Assembly (NCBI RefSeq): GCF_000321225.1
Contig: NW_004451008.1
Coordinates: 703,553 to 767,552, forward strand
Length of the DNA stretch: 64,000 nucleotides
DNA from: Odobenus rosmarus divergens
Taxonomy: Eukaryota; Chordata; Mammalia; Carnivora; Odobenidae
Direction: 5' to 3'
Below the pieces are notes generated by a model that saw only the letters and a program-made list of their open reading frames with translations, had not been told where the DNA came from and did not search any database. Made by a program: the position numbers and the translations under genes. Position 1 is the first letter of the stretch. Each line of letters begins with the position of its first letter. This document shows positions 23,903 through 35,828 of this stretch, piece after piece.

Positions 23903-24260
23903 TTTATGCCGCCATGAGTCTTTAACACTTCATCATTCCTCTCCCCATTGTCTAAATATCCTGATATAACACAACAAAAGCCCTGAAGCTTCAGAACGGC
24001 TTAGAGAGAAGGGGTGAGACTCGCAATGGGGACACCGTCAATCTCTATGGACGACGTATAACCGTGTGCAGAATCCTAAATTCCCTCTGGGTCTTCCTCA
24101 CAAGTTTTCTTATCTAACACAGAAAATGGACAAACTCATGTGCCTTATGGCCTATGGCAATTTGCTTTTCTGACAACAAATGTATACCTTAAAATGTATG
24201 TCATGGACTTTCATACAAAGATTATTGACATTCTGAATAAACTGCAGCATGTGGTCCCTG
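23903..24260 (+). other. KNG1: KNG1 HMW 3' UTR with poly(A) signal
   Basis: Follows the HMW stop. AATAAA at 24236-24241 is the first strong poly(A) signal and probably ends the HMW mRNA near 24260. Another AATAAA at 25046-25051 lies in the region removed by LMW splicing. Confidence 0.6.
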
Positions 24261-25154
24261 AACACATGTGAAAATAAGGGAAGTCAAGAGACTGAATGCT
24301 AAATTTCTTAATGGGAAAAGAAATAATAATAAAACCTCTAGAGGTTAAAGAGGGACAGCAGGAAAGAAAGACAGATTGGCCAAAGAGAGGACAGGGGAAG
24401 TAAATTAACTGACTTTCAGTTTCCAGAATGACTAGTATATCAAATAGTTACTCCCACTTGACAAAGCTGTCCTGATAATTCTCTTTCTAGGTGAGAGGGT
24501 TTCTTGTAAGTCAGTCATTTCCATTTACTCATTAAGTACCTTTTACAACAAGGCTTTCAAATGGGAGTTTTCTGTTTGTTCATTTGTTGCCCACGCTATA
24601 TTGAGTAATCCTGAGCTTTCAGCAACTCTGAGTTCAGTGATAAGGATGGAAAGCAGAGAAAGTAATATAGAGGCAGTCTTGCCAAGGAAAATGTTTTTTA
24701 AATAATTGACAAGGGAATATCATGGGATGTGATGCAAATTTCATTCAGAAATCTTATGAGGAAATTCCTCTCTAACCTCACTTTATGATCATATCATCTT
24801 TTTGCTATGACATTGAAGAGCACTGGTTTTTGCAAAAGAGAATAATATGATTGTCTTTAATTGCCTTATAACATGAGGGAGGCGTGTATTTTATAACCCT
24901 TGCTGCGCTTTTGCCTAGGGAAACAAGCTAGGGCTTTAAACAGCTACACTTACCTGTGGATGAATGTTTCACTGCTACTTCAGTTTATGGGATGCATTTG
25001 AACCTCTGAGTTTTTATTTCATTTCAAATATTATCTGTACTTTTAAATAAAGAACCAATGATGTCAGGAAAAAGTCTCATCTTGTCAAATGGTTGCTTCA
25101 CCTTCTTTTATTGAATGATAACAACAGATTAACAGAGTTTTACTATACTTACAG

Positions 25155-25235
25155 AGGCACCTAATGCCCTGCGAGTACAAGGGCCGACCTCAGGAGGCAG
25201 GGGCAGAGCCAGCATCTGAGAGCAAGGTCTCTTGA
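25155..25235 (+). CDS. KNG1: KNG1 exon 11: LMW-specific light chain
   Basis: Encodes 26 residues and TGA, residues 401-426 of LMW kininogen: RHLMPCEYKGRP through GAEPASESKVS. The Cys in CEYK takes the place of the HMW light-chain Cys for the long disulfide. Acceptor acttacag at 25154. The intron from the internal donor is 23234-25154. Confidence 0.94.
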   Translation, partial: RHLMPCEYKGRPQEAGAEPASESKVS

Positions 25236-25390
25236 CCAGTGGGCAGAATCTTCATGCCTGCCACAATAGCCCCAACAACCTCTATCACCAGCCCTGCATG
25301 GAAGGAGAAGAAGGGATAAAAGTTAAAGAGAAGAATGCCATTCTACTATTCTGTTGCTGAGTGAAATAAAGTTCAGTCTTGATGCTCTCA
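25236..25390 (+). other. KNG1: KNG1 LMW 3' UTR with poly(A) signal
   Basis: Short 3' UTR after exon 11 with AATAAA at 25365-25370. Cleavage probably falls about 15-20 bases further on, which sets the right end of the gene. Confidence 0.65.
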
Positions 25391-25839
25391 TTCCTGGTGA
25401 ATTCATGGTGGTCTTCTTTTGGCCACACCCATCCTGCAGCAAAGTCCAGTAGATCAGAGAGCCAGCGCTATGACTCTTTGTCATGGAAACTCATAGCCCA
25501 GCTCTAGAGGATTCTTACTAACCAAGGCAGGAGTTAGGTTCCTTACCACCAAAACTTCATCATGGATGTTAAATTAACAGTTAGTGGGTCATGTTTCTAC
25601 CAGCAATCTAAGGACTCTCTATCTTCCCTTCTCGCTTCTCCTGATTCCCAGCCTAAACTGAAGACTAATTTGTCTTATTCTTGTTCTTTAAGATCCAGAT
25701 AATTACCAAAAAGAAAAAAAAAAAACTTGTGTTAATGGGATGTCTACCAACCTTCTCATTATTAGAAAATACCTAACCACAAAAAAAGTTTTTAAAAAAA
25801 TTTTTAAATTAACTTTCTGATCTGGGTAAAGGAGATAAT

Positions 25840-25965
25840 AGAAATCCATGGAGCACTGGGTGTTGTATGAAAACAATGAATCATGGATCACTGCATCGAA
25901 AACTGGTGATGTATTGTATGGCGACTAAGATAACGTAATAAAATAAAATTTTAAAAAAATCCAGT
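25840..25965 (+). mobile_element. L1 3' end
   Basis: Contains atggagcactgggtgttgta, gaatcatggatcactgcat and a final A-rich tail, the + copy of the L1 end seen reversed at 13380-13575. Just downstream of KNG1. Confidence 0.75.
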
Positions 25966-26019
25966 AGAAGAGAAAGTGATAGGGATTTTAAATCTTTTGT
26001 AGTAAAACACATGAATTAA

Positions 26020-26200
26020 ATGCCTATGATAGCCATTTACTGTGCTAGACAATTTCCTTTTGGTGTATAACTTAATCCTCATAACCACTCAGAGGTCCCC
26101 GTGATCACCTTTCTTTTACAATGAGGAAACTGTAGCTCTCGGCACCCTGCCCAGGGTCACACAGTTAATATGTGACAGAACTGGCATTCAAACCTTTTGA
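26020..26200 (+). mobile_element. MIR
   Basis: Contains taatcctcataaccactcag, atgaggaaactgtagctc and agggtcacacagttaata, good MIR matches. Confidence 0.75.
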
Positions 26201-27560
26201 ACTGCACTATGCCATTTTATAATGAGGCTTTGTTATCAATGTTGTCATTACAAAAAACACATCAAGATAATTTCTGATTCCAAGATGATCATTATCTCAA
26301 GCCAAAAACCCTTATTAGATAGCTCACTGAGGCTGGCGCTGTCCTGGTACTACTCAGGGTAATAGAATCAGGTGCAGGATTGGCTCTTCCGTTTGCTTAG
26401 CACAAGGTCCTGAGAAGAAGAGAGATTTTAAAAGCCATAAATCCCTTCCTTCAAAGAACTTGCAATCACTTTGGGCAGTCAAGACTAAAGCACATAGAAT
26501 AGACATTTTAATCCAAGCCACAGTCACTTGGGGAGCAGTGAGTGAGCCTGACTAATATGATAGGAAGGTGTGAAGAGGTGGAGGGACCAACATGGAGAGA
26601 GAAAATGAAGACCACTTGGGAATTCAGATCAGAGTAAGCCATGGAGTGCCTTTTACATTTCTTGAGCTAAGATGTGCTGAAAGAGTGTTTAAGACCCATT
26701 ATTCAGAAGATTCTGGGGAGCACTCGTCAGAGTGAGACCGAGTGGACTCAAGGCAGTATCCCCAGTATCTCTGGTCTGTCACACCCTAATGGAAGAATGA
26801 CTGCTCGGGGCTGGCATGCAAAGCCTACAGGTCTCACTTTACTCAACAACATGAAGTATTTCACTTTGGACCTTTTTAAGATAAAATAATCATGAGTTTC
26901 CTGTGACCCAGCACCCACCTTTACTCTTTTTAAAATATCTGCACCCTCCCCACCTCCCCCCTGAGCCAAAGGCACACCCATATTTTTGACTTTGGCTCTA
27001 GAACCATACACGTCATCCCTTCATGCTTCTCTACAGTGTGGGAATTTCCTCTTGCCCAATCTAACCGACATTCCTCATGTTGTCTACGCCTGGCAGCTCA
27101 AGCAAGATGCCCTTCTTGGCTTTTTACCCCATCTTCCATTTCCTGCCTCTAAGCCTGGTTCCAAGAGACTTGAGGCTTGCTGGTCTCATCCCAGTAGGTC
27201 CTGCACCCAAGCTCTGGCTCTTCTGCAGCTGCTCTGTTCACCGGCCTTGTGGGAGAGGCCAGACCTCACCAAGTCCCCTGTGACAAAATGCAGACATGAT
27301 ACCAGCCCACTCTTTGAGGCGTCCCAGTGTCTTTCCCTATAAGAAGTCCATCAGAAAGCAAAATATCCTCTCAATACCTTGCACAAATGCTTTTGTTAAA
27401 CTATTTCCCTTCAGCCTTTATTTTACAAGAACCTCCATTTGAATACCGTTCTGTCTTTTGGACAACTTTACCTGGAGATATTGCCCAGTGCATTCACATC
27501 AGAGACAGTGCAGGAAGTGGTCAAGAATCGGATTCTACAGTTAGTCCAAAAGCTGCAATT
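26201..27560. other. Intergenic stretch without recognised gene
   Basis: Unique-looking sequence with a few ORFs under 120 codons that lack splice context, codon bias or homology I recognise. Around 26940-27350 it is richer in C/T than its surroundings. No element is assigned. Confidence 0.5.
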
Positions 27561-27569
27561 TATTTAATT

Positions 27570-27822
27570 CCTCAAGACCCCAGTTTCCTCATCTGAAATA
27601 CTAGGTTGATAATATATTCACATCATAGATGTGTTGTGAGACTTAAAACAGCTAATTCCTTCAACTGGCATAATGCTTAGCACTTGGCAAATAGTCAACA
27701 ATGGGTAGCTATCAGGGGCTATCAGGGGCTGGCTCAGTCCATGGAACCTGCGACTCTTGATCTCAGGGTCATGAGTTCGAGCCCCATATTGGGCGTAGAG
27801 ATTGCAATAAAAAATAAAGGGT
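27570..27822 (+). mobile_element. MIR followed by a SINE monomer
   Basis: MIR part: cagtttcctcatctgaaat, then gcttagcacttggcaaatag. A monomer of the ggctggctcagtcc type follows from about 27725, with gagttcgagcccc and an A-rich tail. The copy of ATCAGGGGCT at 27712-27731 is a short tandem duplication at the junction. Confidence 0.7.
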
Positions 27823-28019
27823 AGCTATTATTGCATTATTAGGAAATACACAATGTATTATTTTTAGAGTCTAACTCTGGGGAAAAAAGTTTTGTCAGAT
27901 AATAAGAGGTGTTGAACACAGCATATGTCCCTTTTTGTCTTTGCAGCCATACTCTGGATTCAAAGGTTGTAATCAGCTCATAGCAAGTGGCTGGTAATAT
28001 CTACTCCTTCATGTCCAAT

Positions 28020-28105
28020 TCCACAGGTTCTGAACCTTGGCTGCACATTAGAATCACCGAGGGAGCTCTAGACAATATGAATCTGAATCTCCCGAGTATC
28101 ACTAT
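28020..28105 (+). mobile_element. MER5-type fragment
   Basis: Contains ggttctgaaccttggctgca and cattagaatcaccgaggga. Confidence 0.55.
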
Positions 28106-28181
28106 TTTTCTTAAGTTCTCCATTGTTTGTAATGCTTCAAACAGTGAGAACAATTGATTTAGGCCCTCTCTGTTCTCTTTT

Positions 28182-28387
28182 CATTTTTTTAAATTTTTTA
28201 AATATTTTTTATTTATTTATTTGAGAAAGAGAGAATGAGAGACAGAGAGCACAAGAGGGAAGAGGGTCAGAGGGAGAAGCAGACTCCCCACTGAGCAGGG
28301 AGCCCGATGCGGGACTCGATCCCGGGACTCCGGGATCATGACCTGAGCCAAAGGCAGTCGCTTAACCAACTGAGCCACCCAGGCGCC
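28182..28387 (-). mobile_element. Can-SINE, reverse orientation
   Basis: Perfect 14-base duplication CTCTGTTCTCTTTT at 28168-28181 and 28388-28401. Confidence 0.95.
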
Positions 28388-29170
28388 CTCTGTTCTCTTT
28401 TTAATCTTAATTATCCAGGTTTACATTGTTCCACTTTATTAACTCTTTTAAGTCTTTTTGAAAACAGAAGGGTCATGAAACTCACAAGGGATGGATAGAT
28501 GGTCAGATGGATGGCTGTAAGTGTTACATGCTCTAGCACTGTCCCAATAAGAATGGAGAGCACAAGATGGGTATAAATGGCATTTCAAAGACTGATAAAC
28601 AAATTACTACATTTGAAGAATGAAGGACAGGAATAAATAAAAAATGACAGAAAGTTTTCCGGTCTAGTGTGCCTAAGGGGATGGACTGACACAAGCAAGG
28701 AAATAGGGAGCTGGTCTGTGCTTTCCAGTGACTCACAAAGAAACAGACTGACCCAAAAGGCACATCATTTCAGATATTTCAGTAGCTGGATGAACATATG
28801 AAATCAATGTACAAGTGGAGTATAGACCCTCCTCTGTCTCACCTCATTATTTCATTTACTCTGCTTTCTGTGACCCCTGCCATATACACAGGGGAGCATC
28901 GTTAGTTACTCGTGGACTAAGCTTGTGGAAACTGTAATCACAGGAAGTGATTAGAAAGGACAGGAAGAACAGAAAGGGAAGAAATTATTCTCTGAAAGTA
29001 ATCTTAACTTCCATTTCTACTAGTGAGCCAGAAGCCCGAATCTAGCAAAAGACCTTTGTTACGACAGCTTTCCTATCTTTTGTCTTCTTTATCTGGCATG
29101 TGGAGATGGTATCATATTGAGTGGGTGGAAATCACACTATTTTATCATGGCTATTAATAATAATGAAATA

Positions 29171-29367
29171 GGGGCATTTGGGTGGCTCAGTTGGTTAAAC
29201 ATCTGACTCTTGGTTTTGGCTCAGGTCTGATGTCAGGGTCCTGGGATCGAGCCCCGCACTGCGCTCTGTGCTCCGCGGGGAGTCTGCTTGAGGATTCTCT
29301 CTCTCCCTCTGCCCCTCCCCCTGCTCTCTCTCTGTCTCTCTAAAATAAATAATTTTTTTAAAAAATA
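29171..29367 (+). mobile_element. Can-SINE inside an L1 3' end
   Basis: SINE with head gggcatttgggtggctcag and an A-rich tail, flanked by short ATGAAATA copies. L1 3' sequence continues on both sides. Confidence 0.88.
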
Positions 29368-29374
29368 GATGAAA

Positions 29375-29510
29375 TAAGGACATTTATCATGATGAGCAGT
29401 GAGTAATATAGAGAATTGTTGAATCACTCCGTTGTATACCTGAAACTAATATAACACTTATGTTAACTGTACTGGAGTTAAAATTTTAAAACTTAATAAA
29501 AAAATAAAAT
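29375..29510 (+). mobile_element. L1 3' end
   Basis: Contains cgttgtatacctgaaactaa, gttaactgtactggagtt and a terminal A-rich tail, the carnivore L1 3' terminus. Confidence 0.75.
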
Positions 29511-29519
29511 GAAAAGCCA

Positions 29520-32040
29520 AGATCCTGCCACTCCCACACTTACAGCTTTGCAGCAGTTCTAGTTCACTGAGAATACTACTAAAACCCCATATGGTCATCT
29601 ACAAGAACCCCCATAACAACCTCTTACTCATCCCTCCCTCCTTGCCCGCAGCCACTCCCTTCTTTGTTCACAGTGCCCTAGTCACAAAGGTCTTCCAACA
29701 ATTGCCAAATACGACAAGCTCTTTCACACCGTACGTCCTTTATACTTCCTGTCCTTTCTCACTGAATGTGTGTCCCCTGGCTTTAAGCAAGGCAGCTTCC
29801 CCCCCATTCTTGAAGTCTTAATTATAATTTCAAAGAGAGTTTTCTCTGACAATCCTATTCACCACCCCCCATAGTTGCTTTGTTTTTAAACACAACACCC
29901 CGCACTATTTTTTCCTTCGGAGCATATATAGCTATCCGTAATTAAAAAATTATTTCATATAACTGTTAGTATTTGATTGATTGATTTCACTCATTATTTC
30001 AAAAATTTTGAATGCCTACCACGTTGTTTTGTTCTAGGTTCTAAGGGGATGGCAATACATGTCCTTGTGAGTTTTATTTTCTATCGGGAGAGGTGGGAAA
30101 TACAGCAGCATCAGAGAATGTAAGCTGGGGAGAAGGTTTGACTGGGCGACTAGGATGGGATTTTCTGAAGAAAAGGTACTTAAGCTTAGGCTTGAATGAC
30201 ATAAAGAAAAGGTTTGGAAGCTATGAAGGAAAAGAACCCAGAGATTGAGAGTTTGGGTCCTGGATGTGTAATATGCCTACAAACACCAAGTGGAACAATT
30301 AGTAGGTGTTGGGTATACACGTGATGCCTACTAGGAGATGTGGAGGAGAGGTAAGGAGTCGAGTACAGAAGCAGCGTGGCCCCTGAAACTGAGTATAACT
30401 TGCCCAAGATAACGTTCTAGGACCAGGTAGGCTTTTCAGGGAGAGACATGGATAAGGGTTTTCGTTTGTTTGTTGCAGGAGGTTACAGAGCAATTGGCAA
30501 ACACATTTTGTATTAATCAGTAACTTCCTTTGTGTTTTGACTTCAAGTCTCTGACTCTTATGGTTCTTACTAAATGGAACCCCACAGTTAATTGCCAAAA
30601 CTGCCACGGATAGAGAGCAAGGAATTTTTATTCTACTATTTATGGGCTTTGCTTTCCTTCCAAAATGAGTCATATCTTCTTGCCTTCATTCTTACATGTA
30701 TGAGACACTCCAACCTCTGATTGTGCTCAGCTTTATGCCAATCACATGGTTTTTCCTTCAGAAACTTGCCAGGCATTTAACATGGGCCACTTTGGAAGGC
30801 ACATAGGAGGACAGTTTTTAAAATTATTATTACTTCTAAACAGGTGACAATTATTAACTGATATTTGATAGCTAAGGTGGTGGAGAGATGGAGATGAATG
30901 ATATTATCGTTAAAGTTGAATGTTGGGGGGAAAATGGATGAAATAGTAGTTCTTGGGGGGAAAAAATGTAAGTGCAGCTTTTGGGGTAAGTACTATTTAC
31001 CAGCTGGGTGATTTAGTACTGTGTCAACTTGCCTAAGCAGGGATTATGTTTCAAGAAGCCCCGTCTTATATGGTTCTAGGTTAAAGTTGCTCCAAAGAGA
31101 AATTTGTGTGTGATGAAGAAGGTGGAGTGAGGCAGAGCCACTGCTCTTGGGCACCGTGGGCTAAGATGCTTGAGTGAGGACACAGGGGGACTGAAGGGCT
31201 CCAGCCTGTCCCCCCCCCCTCCTCCCCTCCCCTCCAGCTGTGCATGGAGCTCTCTTCCTGCCGCTGGACAGGGTGACCTATAGCCACACAAGGCCACAAT
31301 AGCCTTCTGCAGATTTCCTCACTAACTCCCCATCCCAGGCCCTCTGAGGCTGGATGTGCTGGTCCAGATTTCCCTAAGAGCTCTGATTTGTCCAACAGCA
31401 CAATACCCGAGGAAGCCTGATTAGTACCTTTTCTCTGATCCTCCACCTTCTTTTCCCTGGATCTTACTTCCCTACCCCCTCTGACAACAGTGTAAAGTCT
31501 AATCCCTAAGATAAAACTCTTATACCATAATACTCATGGTGGTTCTGCTTCCCTGATCAAACCTTGACAGACAAACCAACCTTTTTTCTCCTATCATTTT
31601 GCATTAGGGGAACACATTCCATTGCTTTCGAAAGCAGACCCAGGCCCAGCAATGCAACTGCCTTTGAGCATCTCCCAAGACAATGAGTAAAGGCTGTTCC
31701 TGCCCTAAGGAGATCAGTTTAGTGGGGGACACAGACCTAGAAAAATATATATCAATCAGCATGAAAATTACAGCGGTAGGTAGAGGTGTGCTTAAGGGAC
31801 AGTGAGAATCAGAGAGAAGAGTTGAGTCTAGGGCTGTAAGCGAGGTGTAGGGCAAGGACCTGTCTCATACAGCATCGTATTCCCAGGGCCAAGGCTCAGG
31901 GCCTTAACAGAAAATTAGTGCTCAGTGAACGTTTCCTGAGTTGAACTAAACTGAACTGAATTTGTATATGGCAAAGCACTAAGCCCCGGGAATATGGCAC
32001 TGAACACACAAACACAGCTCGTGCCTTTAGCCTACAATCT
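29520..32040. other. Intergenic stretch, no gene seen
   Basis: Mostly unassigned old sequence. A part at about 31330-31580 resembles an LTR end (tggttctgcttccctgatc, aaaccttgacagac), but this is uncertain. ORFs here reach only about 124 codons and lack support. Confidence 0.45.
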
Positions 32041-32044
32041 AACG

Positions 32045-32235
32045 CAGTGATCCACAAATGTTCTCATGCATCTGAATCTCCTGGAAAGCTCATTAGAACC
32101 CAGATTGCTGGGACCCTTTTCCAGAGTTTCTCATTCCATAGATCTGAGGTGGGGACCTGGAGCTGAGTTTCTAACAGGTTCCTGGGAGATATTGGCGCTG
32201 CTGGTCCAGGGACCATACTTTCAGAACTGCTGTTC
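32045..32235 (+). mobile_element. MER5A (hAT) nearly complete
   Basis: Runs from cagtgatccacaaatg through cccagattgctggga, ggttcctgggagatattgg and ctgctggtccagggaccata to cagaactgctg. Confidence 0.8.
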
Positions 32236-32375
32236 TCAGCCTGGCTACACATTAGAATCACTTGGACAAGTTTTAGAAAATATTTTCCTAAGAACATCAT
32301 TCAGACCTATTAAATCATGTTTTAAGAGCTCTGCAGGTGATTTTAACGTGTAGGTCAGGGTTGAAACCACTGATG
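32236..32375 (+). mobile_element. Second MER5-type copy
   Basis: Starts ttctcagcctggctacacat and includes attagaatcacttgga and gcaggtgattttaacgtg. Two MER5 units lie end to end. Confidence 0.65.
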
Positions 32376-32600
32376 TGACAAATAGTAGTAGTTACCATTT
32401 ATTACCTGCTTGGTATGTGCTAACATCTGAAGGTCCCATACCATTCTCACATCTATGAACCCATTTTACAGGTAAGAACACTGAGGCTCAGAGAGGTGAG
32501 ATAAGCTGGCCAAGATCACAAATCAAGTGTCAGGAGGAGAGGCAGAATTGAACCCAGGTCTCTCTGACCACAGAGTCCATGCTCATAGCCACCAATGACT
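32376..32600 (+). mobile_element. MIR
   Basis: Contains agttaccatttattacctgc, ttacaggtaagaacactgag and attgaacccaggtctctctg. Confidence 0.8.
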
Positions 32601-33159
32601 GTGCCACACAGAAACAGGGCACTTGACTTGAGTATTGAATGATGAGTAGAAGTTCTGGGGCAGACAAAGGGGGAAGAGCATTTCAGGCAGAAGCACTAAT
32701 GTCGAGGCCGGAAGTCAGAGGTATTCTGGGAAGGATTTCTAGCTCAGTAGAAGGGCGTGACAAAAGGACAGCTGTGGCGCATCCTCCTCCAAGAGCCTAG
32801 AATTATGTGGTGAAGCAATCTAGGACCTGATGGACCAAGAGAAAAAGGAGAAAGATATGGGCAATAATTGACTCAGAGTTGCCCTAAAATTATATTTAGC
32901 AGATGCCGCTTTCCTGCGTTTGGTCTATCTTGAACATCTGCTACTGCTCAATTCGGAAAAATTACCCACCCCAAAACGACTTTATGTTCCATATATGTGC
33001 AAGATAAATATGAATAAGTAAAAGCCAGAACATACGAGAGGAAAATGTAGGACTAAGATTGAGGCTATTTATATTTAAATATTCATTTAAACGGTGAAAT
33101 TCCCTATTAATGTTTCTCTCAGGTTCTTAGTATGTGCGTTCTTTTTTGTATAAAGAACC

Positions 33160-33366
33160 ACTTTTTTAATGATTATTTTATTTTATTTTATTTTATTTTT
33201 ATAGAGAGGGAGAGAGAGCGAAAGGAGAGGGAGAGAGAGAATCTCATGCAGGCTCTGCACCCAGCACGAAGCCTGACTTGGGGCTCGATCCCACAACCCT
33301 GAGATCATGACCTGAACCGAAATCAAGAGTCAGACGCTCAACCAACTGAGACACCCAGGCACCCCC
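33160..33366 (-). mobile_element. Can-SINE, reverse orientation
   Basis: TTTTA-rich tail at the left, GAGAGA body, head gacacccaggcacccc at the right. Confidence 0.9.
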
Positions 33367-33374
33367 TGTTCTTT

Positions 33375-33680
33375 CTTTTTATATATTTTATAGTACATAA
33401 TACTTTAATGTTCTGTGTGGGAAATTTAGAAAATACAGAATAATGTAAAGCAGAAAATAAAAGCTATTGTAGTCTCACAAGTCAAATGAAACTACTGTGG
33501 AAATTCTGGGTTTAACTTTCTAGAAATGTTTTCTCCAAATGTCTTTAGGTGTGTATATTCCAAAAAGGGAATCATGCTGTAAATTTTTTCCTCAACATAA
33601 ATCATGACCATTTTTTATGTCCTTAGATTTGATTCCCATAAGTTCTTTCATAATTATAATAAATATATGAATGCCTTTTA
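33375..33680 (-). mobile_element. Old L1-like fragment, antisense
   Basis: Text such as tttagaaaatacagaataat, aaataaaagctattgtagtc and ggaatcatgctgtaaa resembles diverged L1 3' parts. Confidence 0.4.
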
Positions 33681-33779
33681 AATATTTTTTTTATTTTTAA
33701 GTAATCTCTATGCCCAACATGGGGTTCAAACTCACAACCCCAAGAGTCACATGCTCCACCCAAGCCAGCCAGACACCCC
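33681..33779 (-). mobile_element. Short tRNA-like SINE monomer, reverse
   Basis: Ttttaagtaatctctatgcc, aaactcacaaccccaagagt and ccagccagacacccc mark the monomer type. Confidence 0.75.
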
Positions 33780-33789
33780 AAATATATGA

Positions 33790-33940
33790 ATACCTTTTTT
33801 TGTTTGTTTTTTGTTTTTTTTTTTTAGAGACGGTTCCACACCCAGCATGGAGCCCAATGCAGGGCTTGAACGCAGGACCCTGAGATCTGAGCTGAAATCA
33901 AGAGTTGGAAGCTTAACCGACTGAGCCACCCAGGCACCTC
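33790..33940 (-). mobile_element. Can-SINE (shortened), reverse orientation
   Basis: Long T tract then ccacacccagcatggagccc and head gccacccaggcacctc. The usual GA-rich part is missing. Confidence 0.8.
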
Positions 33941-34414
33941 TGTGGATACTTTTAATTGTGATATACTCCCAAAAAATTGCAGTGGGTAAGAAAATTCAGT
34001 AAGCATGGTATTTGTTGTTGCTTTTACGGTACTGCCCTGTGGCTAATAGTACAAAATGTGGGCCCATAAAATAGGTGGAGACCCATCTGTTAGTAGCTGA
34101 CTCAGAAGGAGGACCAACAGCCTTTACTTCTTGAATACGTGTTTCTACACTTGAGAGGTGATTCAGCTTAAATCTTATTCCAGTGAGTGAGGATTATTTG
34201 TGAGATTCCAACCTCGGTAGGAAGCAAGTTTCCCCTCACTAGTAAAATGCGAAGTGGAATGAACGAGGTCAGGAGGCCAAACTCCTTTTCCAAGGTTATC
34301 TTTCCTCTTTTACAGGGAACTGCTGCCCCCCAGAGGATAAATGCATAGGTGGAGGTCTTTCTAGGAAACTCAAGGCCGCTGGGAGAAAATGCTCTCCTCC
34401 TCCTCTTCTTTTTC

Positions 34415-34650
34415 TTCTTCTTCAAGATTTATTTATTTATTTGAGAGAGAGAGAGAGAGCGTGCACGAGTGGGGGAGGGGCAGAGGTAGAGAATCTTCAA
34501 GCTGACTCCCCGCTGAGCATAGAGCCCCGAGGTGGGGCTCGATCTCAGGACCCATGAGATCACCACCCATGAAACTACCACCTATGAGATCACAATGTGA
34601 GCCGAAACCAAGAGCCTGTCGTCCAACCAGCTGAGCCACCCAGGCATCCC
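34415..34650 (-). mobile_element. Can-SINE, reverse orientation, with internal expansion
   Basis: Typical body with an extra repeated unit: catgagatcaccacc, catgaaactaccacc and tatgagatcacaatg follow each other at about 34551-34600, lengthening the element. Confidence 0.88.
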
Positions 34651-35031
34651 ACTTTCTTTTTTAATGAATACATTTCTGTCTTTTCTTTTCTTTGCTCTTA
34701 CGGAGTTGCTGTACAATTTCCCTTTACTTGAGAATTTACTAATTCCCTTTGTTATCTGGTTGTGGGTTTTTTTCCCATATGAAAGTTCTTATGTACCCAG
34801 GAGGATGTGGGATTCACAAAGGGACGCCAGCCTCTCTGAAGCCTTTGGCAGGGAAAGCTGTCTGTTCCTGGAGGCCTAGTGTGGATCTGCCACAAACACC
34901 AGAGAACAAGAGCCTCCCTTGACAGAAGCTTTTGAATTATATAGGATAACTTAGCCGTGGAGGAACTTAAAAGATAAAGTCCAGTAAAATATCTCAAGTT
35001 TAATGAGTTGGTTTCAAAAGACCACTAAGAG

Positions 35032-35218
35032 GGCGCCTGGGTGGCTCAGTCGGTTAAGCGACTGCCTTCAGCTCAGGTCATGATCCCAGGGTCCTGGGAT
35101 CGAGCCCCACGTCGGGCTCCCTGCTCAGCGGGGAGCCTGCTTCTCCCTCTCCAGCTTCCTCTGCTTGTGTTCCCTCTTGCTGTTTCTGTCAAATAGATAA
35201 AATCTTAAAAAAAAAAAG
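35032..35218 (+). mobile_element. Can-SINE
   Basis: Clean copy from ggcgcctgggtggctcag to an A tail. Confidence 0.93.
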
Positions 35219-35640
35219 AGGAAGAAGATAGCAACTTAAAAGGGATTTTTTTTCCCCTGGGGACTTCCAAGAGGAAAAGTTTAGGTTTATATGAGAATTA
35301 ATACTATATCTGATTAAAATAAAGTTAAAATATATAAATTATGATATTAAGATAACTAAAGTATTAATAAAAATTTAAACAGTATAGCTAGTGTTTTCTC
35401 TTATAAACATTCTCAAAAACATTTTTAGATGAGAAAAAGGAAATTTTAGCTTTCATTGAATGACCTGGTGTCCCTTTCAATTATAAAATAAAAAATAGAG
35501 ATAGGCAAATTGACATTTCACCAACAATTTGTAGTTATAAAAAGGGAATGAAAAGACAAATGCCAGAGAGCCCTTTCATTTGTAAAATGTTTAATTATAA
35601 AGACACAGCTTCCTATTGAAAAGACTCTAAGAAATCCTTT

Positions 35641-35828
35641 TAGGGGCACCTGTCGCACAGTAGTTTAAGCCTCAGACTCTTGGTTTCAGCTCAGATTGTG
35701 GTCTTGGGGTCCTGAGATCGAGCCCCTGTTGGGCTCTGTTCTCAGGCACTCAGCAGGGAGTCTGCTTAAGATTCTCTCTCCCTCCCCCTCTAAAATAAAT
35801 AAATAGATCTTTAAAAAAAAGAAAGAAA
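35641..35828 (+). mobile_element. Can-SINE, diverged
   Basis: Head ggggcacctgtcgcacagt is altered. The middle (gatcgagcccctgttgggctc) and AAATAAATAAAT tail are clear. Confidence 0.85.

Larger units (their letters stand above)
1180..25390 (+). other. KNG1: KNG1 gene (kininogen 1), whole transcription unit
   Basis: Kininogen is a secreted plasma precursor of bradykinin/kallidin, an inhibitor of cysteine proteases and, in its long form, a cofactor of contact activation that carries prekallikrein and factor XI. Coding segments: 1252-1443, 5651-5761, 6726-6810, 8322-8494, 9349-9456, 15282-15366, 16430-16602, 21376-21483, 21601-21687, 23156-23902 (HMW) or 23156-23233 plus 25155-25235 (LMW). All junctions are GT-AG and the phase is kept through every join, giving 622 aa (HMW) or 426 aa (LMW), close to the human 644 and 427. 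Signal peptide is about residues 1-18, three cystatin domains about 19-374, and bradykinin residues 380-388. QxVxG protease-binding loops appear as QVVVG (187-191) and QVVAG (309-313). No frame break is seen. The ends of the transcript are inferred from a TATA-like box and poly(A) signals. Confidence 0.97.

Noticed and set aside
25046..25051. AATAAA as an alternative KNG1 end
   Set aside because: It lies about 100 bases before exon 11 within the LMW intron. It could extend the HMW 3' UTR, but the earlier signal at 24236 is better placed, so it was not called.
26986..27342. 118-codon + ORF in intergenic DNA
   Set aside because: No recognisable domain, no splice signals or promoter, and overlapping ORFs of similar size in the other frames.
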